Shown piece by piece: positions 10,851 to 21,630 of a stretch of DNA of 64,000 nucleotides (position 1 is the stretch's first letter; each line of letters starts with the position of its first letter). Location: the NCBI GenBank assembly GCA_037074705.1, contig CM073594.1, forward strand, positions 73,704,509-73,768,508. The letters are read 5' to 3'. This DNA comes from Zhengitettix transpicula. Its lineage: Eukaryota > Arthropoda > Insecta > Orthoptera > Tetrigidae. The notes under the pieces were generated by a model, which was not told the DNA's origin, did not search any database, and was given only the letters and a program-made list of their open reading frames with translations. Made by a program: the position numbers and the translations under genes.

Positions 10851-11585
10851 CTGCGGAAAATGTTCGTTCTCCTGCCGCTATATAATGCTGGAATAGAGCA
10901 CGTTTCTCATAGTTCTAGCTTTATTACTATTTATTTATGTTCAAAATTTAACCATTTTTGTTATGTAGATAGGATATTTCGATTGAATTCGAACGTAATT
11001 TACTTAAACTTAAAACATTGGTCTTCAAAGTATCAAGATTGGTGGTATTTAAGTGATTAAGCGTAAAGTTACATTTTCTGCTGTTCATAAGAAAAGAATT
11101 TCACCAATTTTTTATCTAAATTTTCTACAAACAATTTGACTTCAAAATCAATAGAAATATCATATATCTTTATTAGTAATTGTTTTATTTTGAGATGTAA
11201 ACATTACGGTTTATACGTTCATAAACGCTTGGAGATTTGTCCCATCACATCAGCCATTGGACAACGTTATGTTTTCTTTGAATATTTATACAAGTCTTGT
11301 ATGAACCAAATTTTCTCTGCTAAACATTTTGAATTTTTAAAATCGAAATACAAATACGTTCTTAGAATTTGGAATTGACTCGTTCTAAAAAAAACCAACT
11401 AAATATGGTTTCTATTTACCTCGAAATACACTTCAACATATAAATATTGGTTTTCGCAAATTAAAATAGCAAAATATAATTCTGAATTAGCACATCTGTA
11501 ATCAGAATTTACAATTATAATAATCTGACTTCTTTTTAAATTAAATGTTAAATACACCGCACTGTTAGAAAAATTTAAAATATAA
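10851..11585. other. AT-rich sequence, no gene seen
   Basis: Strongly AT-rich with chance frames of 65-80 codons. No family features. Confidence 0.5.
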
Positions 11586-11599
11586 TATTTAAAAGACAC

Positions 11600-11630
11600 G
11601 ACGTTTTATCCCAGATTGGGACCTCTTCAG
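11600..11630 (-). ncRNA. Hammerhead-ribozyme-like core (left arm)
   Basis: Minus strand reads CTGAAGA, GG, then a potential hairpin TCCCA-ATC-TGGGA, then TAAAACGTC. The hammerhead consensus is CUGANGA, stem II, GAAA, with cleavage after GUH. Only the first base of GAAA is changed here. Stem III could form from the palindrome ACGT in a dimer. Stem I is not evident. Confidence 0.4.
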
Positions 11631-11736
11631 GTGTACAATTACAGTTAAATTCAGATGTAATTTGTGATAAGAAAATTTAGTTTAACGAATTTCTAACGTG
11701 CGGTTAAATTGTCTGAATTGAACTGCAATTGTACAC

Positions 11737-11767
11737 ATGAAGAGGTTCTAATCAGGGATGAAACGTC
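11737..11767 (+). ncRNA. Hammerhead-ribozyme-like core (right arm)
   Basis: Plus strand has ATGAAGA (one change from CUGANGA), then about 16 bases with a weakened stem, then a perfect GAAACGTC. It is complementary in position to the left-arm core. Each arm keeps the half the other has lost, as expected for two decaying copies. Confidence 0.35.
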
Positions 11768-11789
11768 GTGTCTGTTAAATATTGTTTTA

Positions 11790-12329
11790 AATATGACAGT
11801 AATTTTTTTTCAGAGTAATCAGTCCTGCTCGGTTGCTTTCTTTTAATAATACGAACGAACGGATTGACTGAAGATGGAAAAATTCGTGCCTTTGTGACGC
11901 ACGTGGTTAAAGTGTGTGTGTGTGTTGACTGGGAGGGGGTTGATGATATTAAACTATGAGGAGTATCAACGCCATTGCCTATTCAGCACGACGCGTACAA
12001 TATACAGTCGCCATTAACGTATTCAGGACTCGATGAAGACTTGGTCTGAGGGGAAATTCTCGTCTCGGCTTTCTTCCTCTAAGCAGATGCAACTGTCACT
12101 AAACACTCATCTGATAGACGCCAAAAATAATTCTTTAATTTTAAAACAATTATCGGCGGCTCGTTTGTTCCTAACCTCAAAATAAAATATAATAACTCTG
12201 TAAAGAGAAAGCGTTCCACACTGTTACGAGCATTAGTCATTAACAAATAACAAGTACAAGATTAAGTCATTGGGAATATGTTTCGTTTGACCTTTCGCTC
12301 CAAGTCCCTGGTCGTCTGAATATTACGCA
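11790..12329. other. No gene seen
   Basis: Mixed sequence with a short (GT)n stretch near 11915. No supported feature. Confidence 0.45.
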
Positions 12330-12400
12330 GCTGCTTTCACTAAGCGGAAATCCTGAGTTCGATTCCCGTTTGAGTCCAGATTTTTCGATCCTAAATAACT
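12330..12400 (+). mobile_element. tRNA-derived SINE remnant
   Basis: Contains GAGTTCGATTCCCG, a good RNA polymerase III B box in tRNA-like context, followed by AGATTTTTCGATCC. The same B box plus GAGATTTTTC arrangement recurs near 22.25 kb and 58.7 kb, suggesting one tRNA-derived SINE family. Only the head is recognisable. Confidence 0.45.
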
Positions 12401-12859
12401 CATTAATTTACTTTCATAGACTTCAGCTCTTCTTCCGCTCTTAAAAGTTCATTACGTGTGTATCTCGCCTTGAACCGTCTTTAACAGCTTTATGCAGGTA
12501 ACAAAACAAACCGTTTCCGTAGGTTCTGCGATAAGTCAGGGAGTACATTTTTAATTTCCATGTTATTATATTATTTTTATATGTAAAAAATGTGCGTCCT
12601 GCTGTCGTGATACTTACGGAGCAATACATTCCGTAGTAGTTGAGATCCTAGTTTATGGCATCTAGGAACGCTAGTCCCATTGTTCTCTCCCGTGTATGTT
12701 GTACAGTGTCACCAAATGAAAAAGATTATCTTCGCCAGTAGGACCTACCAATCGCTGTCACGTTAACCATGACATTCTGCGTCTGTATAATTATCTCTGC
12801 ACCGATGTCGACGACCTTACTGGTTTCTTGAGGATCGCCAATCATTTCGTCTTGTCGGT

Positions 12860-13045
12860 CGAGACATAGAGAAGCGGATGCTACTTCCCCACAGGAAATC
12901 CCACTCCCGACATCGGAAGGATGTGGGACGAGTACCAAGAGCCCGACGAACCTGATAGGGTTTAACCTGTATCACTTATAGGAGAATTACACAGGTCGGG
13001 GAGCCCTAGTTCAGCCTGGGCTACCTTGCTCTACCTTTTCGCACT
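12860..13045 (+). mobile_element. Old, highly diverged family R fragment
   Basis: Matches scattered R blocks in the correct order: GAGAAGCGGATGCTAC, CCACAGGAAATCCCACTCCCG, CATCGGAAGGATGTGGGACGAGTACC, GCCCGACGAACCTGAT, GAGCCCTAGTTCAGCC. Divergence is far higher than in neighbouring copies, so the family has been active over a long time. Confidence 0.6.
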
Positions 13046-13384
13046 CATCAACCCTGTGGATCGCATGGCGATTATTAGGAAGAATTGTAAAGACTGAGGA
13101 GGCGATAAAGTTACGGGGATCCGTTATAATATATGTAACAGTGAGCAGCCTAACAGGGAACAGGTTTGATCCTCGAGGAACGCTAATTTCTTTAGTGTCT
13201 ACTGCTACGTCCGTCCCGTTAGCTACATCGAGCGTGTGTGATAGAGATTCAGCGTCACTTGTGTGACCTCTTGTAACAGTTACTGCAGTGATATTGATGA
13301 CGTCCCTGCGTTACGGTGGCCTTGAGCGTCTATTAGTATTTTCTGTCCTGTTCCTCGTTACAGCGTCCAGTGTGCAAAATAGTC

Positions 13385-13422
13385 ATCACGACGCGTTTCG
13401 GCTTCAATAGTGTTTCCTTCAG
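13385..13422 (-). ncRNA. Degenerate hammerhead-like core
   Basis: Minus strand CTGAAGGA (one insertion in CUGANGA), about 15 bases, then GAAACGCGTC. Weak candidate. Confidence 0.2.
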
Positions 13423-13559
13423 GAGCGCCAATAACAACTCTTTTGTTATTATGGACGCGGGATTTCTGTCACGTAAGCGGATATTGATGACATTTGGACT
13501 GCGAGAAGCCAGTCTCGGCTAGTAACTGTAGAGATCCAAGGCCAGAGAGGACTCTGTTA

Positions 13560-14032
13560 GAAAAAGAAGGTGTAGATAGGCTATGTATAGGGTAATCCAC
13601 ATAGGGGCAACTCCCCTCTTATAGCATAGGAAAGGGACTGAAATGGGGGATGCGGAAAGGTAGAGAAAAGTGGCCAAAGATTAACAAGGGCCCCCGAGCT
13701 GTAGTTTCAGAATCATACCCGATAATTCTCCTATATGTGACGCAGTGAAAACCCTAGAAAACCTGCATCAGGTAGGTCGGGCAATTGCTACTTGTCCCAC
13801 CCCCTTCCGATGGTAGGAGAGGGGTTTGCTATGGGGTCTTAGCATTTCCCTCTCCATGCCTCGACGAGTTTAAGACGCATCTTGCCGACTATTCCAATAG
13901 GAATAGCGGACTTCTCTTCCAGAGGTCGATAACCCCGGAACATACACCTCTCAAAACACGCCGAGGTGCCTCGGCATGTTTCTTAAAAAACCAGAGAGAA
14001 GAGAAAGCATCCCCAAATGCAGCCTATTTTTT
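13560..14032 (-). mobile_element. Family R, copy 8 (3'-end variant)
   Basis: Antisense copy. Its 3' terminus reads TAGGCTATGTATAGGGTAAT instead of CAGGCTACATGAGGGTAAT, defining a second 3'-end subtype shared with the copies at 29183 and 52650. The body and 5' blocks are otherwise family-typical. Confidence 0.78.
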
Positions 14033-14035
14033 TTT

Positions 14036-14372
14036 TACTTGAGGGTAATCCACATGGTGGCAACTCTCCTTTAACAGCATAGGAAGGGGTTTGATAGGGG
14101 GGACGCGAAGGGTAGAGCAAGGTAGCCAAGGGTTAACTAGGCCCCCCGGGCTATATTTTAAGGATCCTACCCTGCATTCGCCTAAATGTAAGCCCGGACA
14201 AACCCTAGAAAACCTGCATCTGTTGGCTACTTGTCCTACGCCCTTCCGATGGCGGAGAGGGGTTTGCTGTGGGGACGCAGCATTCCCCTTTCCGTGTCTC
14301 GACCAGTTTAGGGTGCAGCTGGCCGAATGTTCCAATGACAACAGAGAACAACTCTTACCGTATGACCAAGGT
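14036..14372 (-). mobile_element. Family R, copy 9 (5' truncated)
   Basis: Antisense, from TGAGGGTAATCC to CGTATGACCAAGGTC. Truncated within a few tens of bases of the points where copies 15 and 19 stop. Confidence 0.75.
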
Positions 14373-14375
14373 CAT

Positions 14376-15020
14376 TTCAGGAAACTAACCATTAGGGAAC
14401 GTCTGCAAGTTCTTGTAGCTTTGCTGTGCCACGTGGAATTTTCCCGTGTACATGTGACAATGTAAGCGAGGAAATCACGGTGCAGGAGAGCCTGAATGAG
14501 GTCCAAAGGGGAGCCCAGGGTGTCCCCTCACCTCGCCTTCCTTCCCACGTCCAAGTCGCCTTTATTTACCCGTAGGCGGTCTTTCAGCACTTCTATTTTA
14601 TATATACATATATATTTGAAGAATAGGTCTGAGATCCGTTTCCAATCTCCCCCAACCTTATCTCCTCCACTGTGTTTTGTTCCTTTACATTCTCCTCCCT
14701 GTGTGTGTGACCCACTAACCTTTGTGTTGCTCAACACTGATCCACGTCATTTACTTACTCCGACACCATTAAAAATATCCCATTTCCAAACAGATTTAGC
14801 TATTGGATTCCGAGGAAACGGAGCACATTAACGCTACACAACTAAAAACGGAAAAATATTTAAATAAAAATTCTTAAATTTATGAGTATATATGCAATAA
14901 TATTATTGTGACTGAGGATCCTCCATTAAATAAGAATACAATTTCTAGAGGAAGAAACTGTAAAGGTTGTACACAAATAACAAAATGGGCCACGTAAATG
15001 GGTCCAAGGTTTTTTTTCAT
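14376..15020. other. No gene seen
   Basis: Unique pyrimidine-rich sequence (about 14520-14770), then AT-rich DNA. The frames there have low-complexity S/P/T-rich translations and no recognisable domain. Confidence 0.4.
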
Positions 15021-15024
15021 AATA

Positions 15025-15558
15025 ACGGAAGCCTGCGAGAGAATTCTCTCGCAGGTGAACCTTCCCAGAGAGCTCTGGTGGAGGCTACCTTTGGGGATGC
15101 CTTCACATCTCTCTGGTTTTTTGAACTAAGGTTCCCACATGCCGAGGCACCTCGGCCTGTTTTGAGAGGTGTATGTTCCGGGGTCACAGACTTTGGGCAT
15201 ACGGTAAGACCTGTTCTCTGTTCCCATTGGAACAGTCAGCCAGATGACTCCTAAACTGGTCAAGCACGGAGAAGGGAATGCTGCGTCCCCACAGCAAACC
15301 CCTCTCTCACCATCGGAAGGGACAATTACCAAATGCCCGACCTACCTGATGCAGATTTTTCTAGTGTTTTCCCTGCATCACTTTTATGCGAATTGCGGGG
15401 TAGGATCCTTAAACCATAGCTCGGGGCTCTAGTTAACCCTTGGCTACCTTCCTCTACCCTTCCTTATCCCCCCCTTTCAAATCCCTTCCTATGCTATTAA
15501 AGGGGAGTTGCCACCATGTGGATCACCGTCATGTAGCCTGTTACCCTAAAAAAAATTG
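15025..15558 (+). mobile_element. Family R, copy 10 (best 5' end)
   Basis: Full-length sense copy. Its 5' end is a perfect 24 bp palindrome at 15031-15054 centred on GAATTC. The body carries all family blocks and the 3' end is CATGTAGCCTGTTACCCT followed by eight A. It is the best template for a family consensus (about 525 bp). No tRNA-, 5S- or 7SL-like promoter is apparent, so it is either a SINE of unknown origin or the conserved tail of a longer LINE. Confidence 0.85.
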
Positions 15559-16571
15559 ATAACATCTCTGTGGCAGCCATTTAAACTATTTTGTAAAGAC
15601 TAACCATAATTCTACTTCTTAAAATCTTATTACTACATAAAATAATATATTAATTTTCGTCTGTTTTATTCATATCATAAATTAACGAGCATTTTAAAAT
15701 ATTTTATTTAACACTTTAACCACCAAATGAAACTACTTTTGTTTACATTTTTGGGTATAACATTATCAGTGAGGTTAAGAAACCAATTTTCGTTAGTAAC
15801 ATTCAATTGTCTAGTTTTTTATGTTTGAATAAGGTTATTCTAAGTTTACAGTAAATAACTGTAATTGATGAACTTTTCTAGAATATTTATGATTAACATA
15901 ACTGTTATAAAAATTTATATTACTCCAATTATTATTAATATTGCTGACGTGGGTAGGTAATTTTATATAAACTGTTTTCCCGAGGCTCAAGCTGGATTCT
16001 CATTCTCGTATATAAAGAAGCTTTTGTTCGAGTACTTCGCCAGCAAGTAGGACGTAAGAAGTTTCCGGTTTAGTGTTTGATCTCTCCCAGTTGGCATGAG
16101 GTTGTGTGATCCACGTGCGTCTCCCATCTCCCAGGGAGAGAGGTGCGTGTGCGTGCGCGTCGCCCACATGTGCGATGTAGCTATTTCCGCCACTCTGCTC
16201 TCCCACACAGGCCACAGGTGGCTGGGAAACGAATACCAACGCTGAGATTCGCATGTGACATCGGTTGGTAACACTGACACAGCTCATCGCCAGCATCGAT
16301 GTCATCGAGAAAGATTTATCAATAGTGAACAAAAGTGTGGAGAAAAACAACGACATTATCATCGACAAAAAATACTATCCGGAAGAGATCTGATTAAACG
16401 TACACTCATCCTGCAATTTGCAACAACTTAGAGGCGCCGACACACACAAAATAAAATAATAATGGGGAAAAGGCATCGGAAGGACAAAGATTGTGGACTT
16501 TAAACACGATACGGGAAAAGTGAAGCAGAAAATAATAAACTTGGAATTGTAGTTACATATATTGGTAAAAT
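15559..16571. other. No gene seen
   Basis: AT-rich to 15950, then a GC-richer stretch (16070-16450) with overlapping minus-strand frames of about 100 codons that lack any recognisable domain. Confidence 0.4.
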
Positions 16572-16602
16572 CTGATGAGGTTCTAGAAGAGGACGGAACG
16601 TG
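16572..16602 (+). ncRNA. Hammerhead-ribozyme-like core
   Basis: Perfect CTGATGA, then G, a 5 bp potential stem GTTCT/AGGAC with loop AGAAG, then GGAACGTG (one change from GAAAC). It lies 30 bp left of L copy 2. Stem I is not evident. Confidence 0.35.
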
Positions 16603-16632
16603 TATTTAATATATAATTTTTATAATATATAT

Positions 16633-17569
16633 TGTAATAAATACAATAGAAATTATTAAATAAATTATTTACCAAACGTTAGTGACGCCAATTTCTAATG
16701 AACACAAAAAGAGATTAATTAATTAAACATTTTATTGCAAAAGATTAATTAATGATTTGAATTCCATAGTTGGTTTATTAATCAATTATATTAATTTTTA
16801 TTTAAAGCGAAAGATTGCAAAATAATTACGAAGTTCTTTAGAAACTTTACAAGAAAAATTATTTTTATGCAGTTGAAATTTACAACATTTTTAAATGAAA
16901 TTATTTACATTGTAGTTTTTCAATTTTATATATTTTACAACTCTTTTCTTAGGGTCATTTATCTGCGCCTTCTAAGTAAAGAAACAACCTTTATATTTAC
17001 GTTACACAATCAAATTCCTTTACAAGCTAAGAAGTTAAACAATCAAATAAAACGTGAAATCTAAATCTGACGACTTTACCTTTAATTATCGTTTACAAAA
17101 CTTGATCAAATTTGTTCGTACTTACAAAACATCTGCTGGTACCAGGCTTAACTCTCTTGGGCTCGGGCTCACCTAACAATTCACACTAAAAGGCCATAAA
17201 ACTACTGAATTTTCATGTATTAAATAACACTGTCGTAACTCTGGATCAACCTCTGGAAACTGGAAGCTGCAAACTCCTTCTGGATAATTGATTGGACAAA
17301 TTGTTCCGAATTATTTCTCTCTGGAATTGGTGGCGGTCTCAATACTTCGGATAGTCCAAAACTTCTTACTCAACTTTTAATATTTCCGGATGAATTTGTG
17401 CCTGCTCGCTGTCTGTTTTTCAACTTCCGACTCTCCAACACCCGACAGAAAACGCTCGCGGCAACACAAAGCTCGCCCATACATTGTCGTCTTTGCAATT
17501 GGGGACGCTAACAATCCACTACAAATATACAATTATAAAATTCATTAATGGCCTCTAATTAGTATTACA
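16633..17569 (-). mobile_element. Family L solo-LTR-like element, copy 2
   Basis: 937 bp, TGTAAT...ATTACA, flanked by ATAT on both sides (16629-16632, 17570-17573). Read on the minus strand it starts TGTAATACTAATTAGAGGCC and has the primer-site-like TTGGCGTCACTAACG near its 3' end (plus about 16680-16696). Confidence 0.8.
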
Positions 17570-17859
17570 ATATTTTAGCAATGAACTTAATTTTTTTTCT
17601 GAATCAAGGCTATTTATTTATAACTATGTGTAAGTCTTTCTGTGTTTATCATTGCTGGCGAATGTGATAGATACCGGGGGGCAGTTTTAGGTACAAAGGT
17701 ATAAGGAATTGTGTTGACAAAGACATAATACATTTTGAAAGTAAAGTAAGTCTTAAATATTCTATAAATTATACTGAAATTTCTACACACTTGTAAACAA
17801 TTCACTTCGCTAATAGAAAATAAATAAAAAAGAAACACAATGATTATTAATTTATACGA

Positions 17860-18470
17860 TACTAGCTGGCTGTCCGGCGTTTCCCGGGATGTCATTTATC
17901 CATAACCGTAGAATTGACCTGAATCTCGGTCTATTCGTGTTATAACGCTGCACCAAACCCCACCCCTAAAAGTTATACACATAATAATAATATATATTCA
18001 AATTTGATATGAGTTTCATTGACCCCGCCCCTGGGGGATTAAATGTCCAATTAATGTCATAATTAAACTCAGCGACATCCATAACCCTGGATTTGACTCC
18101 AATTTCGATTGTTTTGCGTTATTTTTATGTAATTCCACCCCACCCTAAGGGTGCTACCCTCCCAAGCCAGAAAGGCTTTGAAATTATATACAGAGAACAT
18201 GTATAGAAATTTTATGAATCACATTGTTCCCAAAATATATTTATTCGACGCAAAAATCGGCCGGTTAACATGTTTGAAGCTTCCTAAACTGCCCCCGCGC
18301 GCCCGCCCGCCCAACTCCCACCCCACATCCGTAAGTTTGTCATAAATCAACTCAGCGACATCCATAAACACGGTTTGACTGGAATCTCGGTTGTTTTCGC
18401 GTTATTTTCTTATAACTCCCCTTCACCCTCACCTCTAAACGTGACACTCTGTCATGGAAGAGCTCAGATT
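17860..18470 (-). mobile_element. Helitron-like element H, copy 1
   Basis: The left edge ACTAGCTGGCTGTCCGGCG, read on the minus strand, is a hairpin (CCCGGG...CCGG class) followed by CTAGT. That is the usual 3' end of a Helitron (terminal CTRR, insertion before T). Inside are three diverged units near 17893, 18070 and 18354 sharing GACATCCATAA, TTTGACTCCAAT and TCGGTTGTTTTGCGTTATTTT. Two related copies occur at 37.2 and 55.3 kb. No Rep/helicase sequence is present, so it is non-autonomous. Confidence 0.55.
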
Positions 18471-18556
18471 GCGTGATTTTATCGCTCAGTAAATAATCCT
18501 TAGAAATTATTCTAAATTTTCTAAGTTACTGTATTTTGTTCTCTATAATTTTTTTT

Positions 18557-19265
18557 GTACTAGCTGTGTGCCCGGCGTTGCCCGTGTACTTATTCATATA
18601 AACCCGAAAAAGTATTTAATTCTATATTAATCTTTAGTCAAGAAGTGATTTAACCTAAATCGAACTGTTCCTAGTTTCGTAGCCACTTTTGTCCGATAGT
18701 GTGTTAATCAAACTTATCCTCCGAATTTATTTCCCAATAGAAAACTTAAATATACTCCTTCAGTATTGCAAGATATAATTGTCACTCAGTCTTCAGACAT
18801 TACGAAAGATTAAACTGATGAAATTGTTAGCTAGTTTCTCGATGTAAACAATATGGTCGCCATATTGGAGTCACTAAAATGCACAAAAATTAACATTTTC
18901 CGCAAGGATCGTAAAAGATTTCGTGTTGTTTTTTTATTATCATTGGATGAAGTATTGCTGGATAAAATTATACTTTTATTCAATGTTAATATTTCTGATT
19001 AATTTCTTTACGGAAAAAAGAAGTTTTCTTTGTTAGTCGCGTAGTAACGTCTCAGACTCTCGCGGGTGACGTCCTGGTATCTTGGCGCGTAGTAATTTAA
19101 CACAAAATCATCACATTTTTCAATTATAATTCTTTCTTCCTTTATGCTAGGGGTTTCTCACCCCCACAGTACCGTTTCTCGTATTTTTAAGAAAATATGT
19201 ACCACGTTTTGTTGCGGTTTGTATACAGATTAACGTAAATACATACATACAAACATCCGTCCTTT
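18557..19265 (-). mobile_element. Helitron-like element, second family
   Basis: Starts at TACTAGCTGTGTGCCCGGCGTTGCCCG, which on the minus strand is a GC hairpin followed by CTAGTA. The right end near 19265 has ACATACAAACATCCGTCC. The interior differs from family H. The right boundary is approximate. Confidence 0.5.
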
Positions 19266-20894
19266 TTTATTTAATGGATTTGCCAGAGTGTTCCCACTAG
19301 TTTCTGTGGCTGCCGAGTAGAGTGACGCGGAGTTTGGTTCCTGGTCCACCTCGCTCTGTCCATGTGTGCTTTGCTGAGTCCACAGCCCTAGTTAGTGTGT
19401 TTGCGCGGATGGGAGCGCCACCGTCTCTGCCTCTGCCGACGCCAACAGGTACCGAGGCGGCGTCAATTATCACATTCCTCAGACACCAGCACTAATGAAA
19501 TTATCGACGACTTGGCTTGAGACGAAGGGTCGCGGCTCACATCAGTCAGTCAGTCTACCTCCCCATATTAAATATTCATTACGACGTGCAACCTAGCTGT
19601 TGCGATTGTTCCTCTTTTATTCCTGGCACTGCCGTTTAAAATTCTGTGTTGATGACTTCGGCATCTCCTGCGCCAAGGGGGCTTTAAGGAAACTCCTAAC
19701 TCTGATCATGTACTTGTGTAAAGATGCCAGCGTCTTTAAGAATCCTGGAGGCCATGAAGACTGGCGTCTTTAGTTGGCTGCATGTGCACGTTGCCTGTGA
19801 CTGAGCCGGGATCTCTTTCCTGCTGCAAGATTGTGAGGCAGGATTTGTGTGTGCGTGGTTAATGACCCCTGCGTGGGCCGTAGAGTGCGCCCACCAGACA
19901 ATTGGCAAGGCGCCGGTCTATGGGCGTCGCGGGCGCTGTTAGCCGCAGTAATGCATTGAATTAGGTTGTAATGCGGCCCCATAACACCGCCACCGCCATC
20001 CTGCCTCCTCCCTCGACTCTCTGGCTCGCCGGCAACGAGAAAAAAAAACAACAACGGGGACAGGAAGGCTAACTTAACAACTCGGCACCAATTAGCCACT
20101 CAGTTGCGACTCAACTGCGACACCTAGCGCCAACAACTTCGTAGTTCAAGCAAAATAGACCTCGCCCGAGAACTGCATATATAATGTGATAAATACTATA
20201 CTTCTAATGGTCCGAGGTTATGGAGAATACGAGACTGGGGTAGTGTGCGGACGCAACTCACCTTCTTTATAGCACCGTAGTAACTTGTTTTACGTTAGTT
20301 TTACTTTCACGTAGCGAAACTCCGCGTTGAAGAATTTTCTGTTTAATTAAAAAAGGGTTAACTTCGTTCTATCATGAAGTCACAAACCATTAATCGCGAA
20401 TCAGCTTCCTTTATAACATTTTTTCTTAATTTTACTGTATCTTGAGGGTGGTTTTAGTGTGACGTTGCGACTCCGTTAAAGGTTCCACTAGTCACTACTA
20501 GACCTCGAATAATACTAGAGAAGGTAATGATAATATTTATTATCATGACGTAAACATGGATATATATAGTTCTATTAAAACGGCTCCCTGGACCTTCGAC
20601 TCCGCTGTTCTCGTGTCATAACTTTTTGTTCCTTTTTCTTGTTTGATATTCCGCTTTTACTTCCTAAATTCCCTAATAAATATTTCGTCTTTCACAGTTC
20701 AACAGTTATTCTTCTACCCGTTTGCAGCTTCGTCTCTCTGTGGATTTCTTTTTATTCATTGTTCGAAACAAATAAAAGAATTACGATTCTACCTGGGACG
20801 ATTCTAATATTAGCCGTTTCCTTGATGAATATTTTCTATTATAATTGAAACTGTATCTGGATTATAATTAGTGGTTAATAACCAGTATTCAGAA
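19266..20894. other. GC-rich unique block, then AT-rich
   Basis: 19300-20180 is GC-rich and free of the repeat families seen elsewhere. Overlapping minus-strand frames of 70-110 codons there have no recognisable domain. It could be a regulatory or host-derived unique island; nothing more can be supported. Confidence 0.35.
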
Positions 20895-20895
20895 T

Positions 20896-21388
20896 TTTTT
20901 TTAGGGTAACAGGCTACATGAGGGTAATCCACATGGTGGCAACTCACCTTTAATAGCATAGGAAGGGATTTGAAAGGGGGGATGCGGAAGGATAGAGGAA
21001 GGTAGCCAAGGGTTAACTAAGGCCCCCGGGCTATGGTTTAAGGATCCTATCCGGCAATTGGCCTAAAAGTGATGCAGGACAAACCCTAGGAAAACCTGCA
21101 TCAGGTAGGTCGGGAATTTAGTACTTGTCCCACGCCCTTCGGATGGCGGGAGAGGGGTTAGCTGTGGGGTCCCTCTCCGTGCCTTGACCGGTTTAGGAGG
21201 CAGCTGGCCGACTATTCCAATAGGAATAGCGGACAACTCTTACCGTATGCCCAAGGTCTGCGACCCCGGAACATAAACCTCTCAAAACAGGTCGAGGTGC
21301 CTCGGCATGTGGGAACCCCCCAAAGGTAGCCCCTTCGTGTCTCTACTACAAGGTTCTTCCTGCGAGAGAATAGCCCTCGCAGACTCTT
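20896..21388 (-). mobile_element. Family R, copy 11
   Basis: Near full-length antisense copy, tail TTTTTTTTAGGGTAACAGG to 5' hairpin TGCGAGAGAATAGCCCTCGCAG. The word TCAGAAT precedes it and recurs after it before copy 12, compatible with a short target duplication. Confidence 0.83.
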
Positions 21389-21403
21389 CCCTTATCAGAA
21401 TAT

Positions 21404-21630
21404 TTTTTTTAGGGTAACAGGCTACATGAGGGTAATCCACATGGTGGCAACTCCCCTTTAATAGTAGAGAAAGGATTTGAAAGTGGGGACGCGGAAGGGT
21501 AGATGAAGGTAGCCAAGGGTTAACGCAGTCTATAATTTAAGGATCCTACCCGGCATTCGCCTAAACGTAATTCAGGGAAAACCCTAGAAAAACCTGCATC
21601 AGGTAGGTCGGGCATTGGGTACTTTTTTTT
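21404..21630 (-). mobile_element. Family R, copy 12 (5' truncated)
   Basis: Only the 3' half of the family (tail to TAGGTCGGGCATTGGGTAC), head-to-tail with copy 11. Confidence 0.78.

Larger units (their letters stand above)
11586..11789. repeat. Inverted repeat with paired hammerhead-like cores
   Basis: Arms of about 70 bp (11586-11655 and 11716-11789) are reverse complements at roughly 85-90 percent by eye: TTTAA-AGACACGACGTTT at the outer ends and TGTACAATT-CAGTT at the inner ends. Each arm holds a CTGAAGA-stem-GAAAC-like core pointing outward. This is the same geometry as the inverted pseudo-LTRs of PLE 2 at 44.2-45.8 kb, so this may be a very short non-autonomous derivative of such an element. 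Confidence 0.7.

Noticed and set aside
19300..20180. GC-rich block as a CpG island promoter of a host gene
   Set aside because: No adjacent exon or start signal can be shown from sequence alone.
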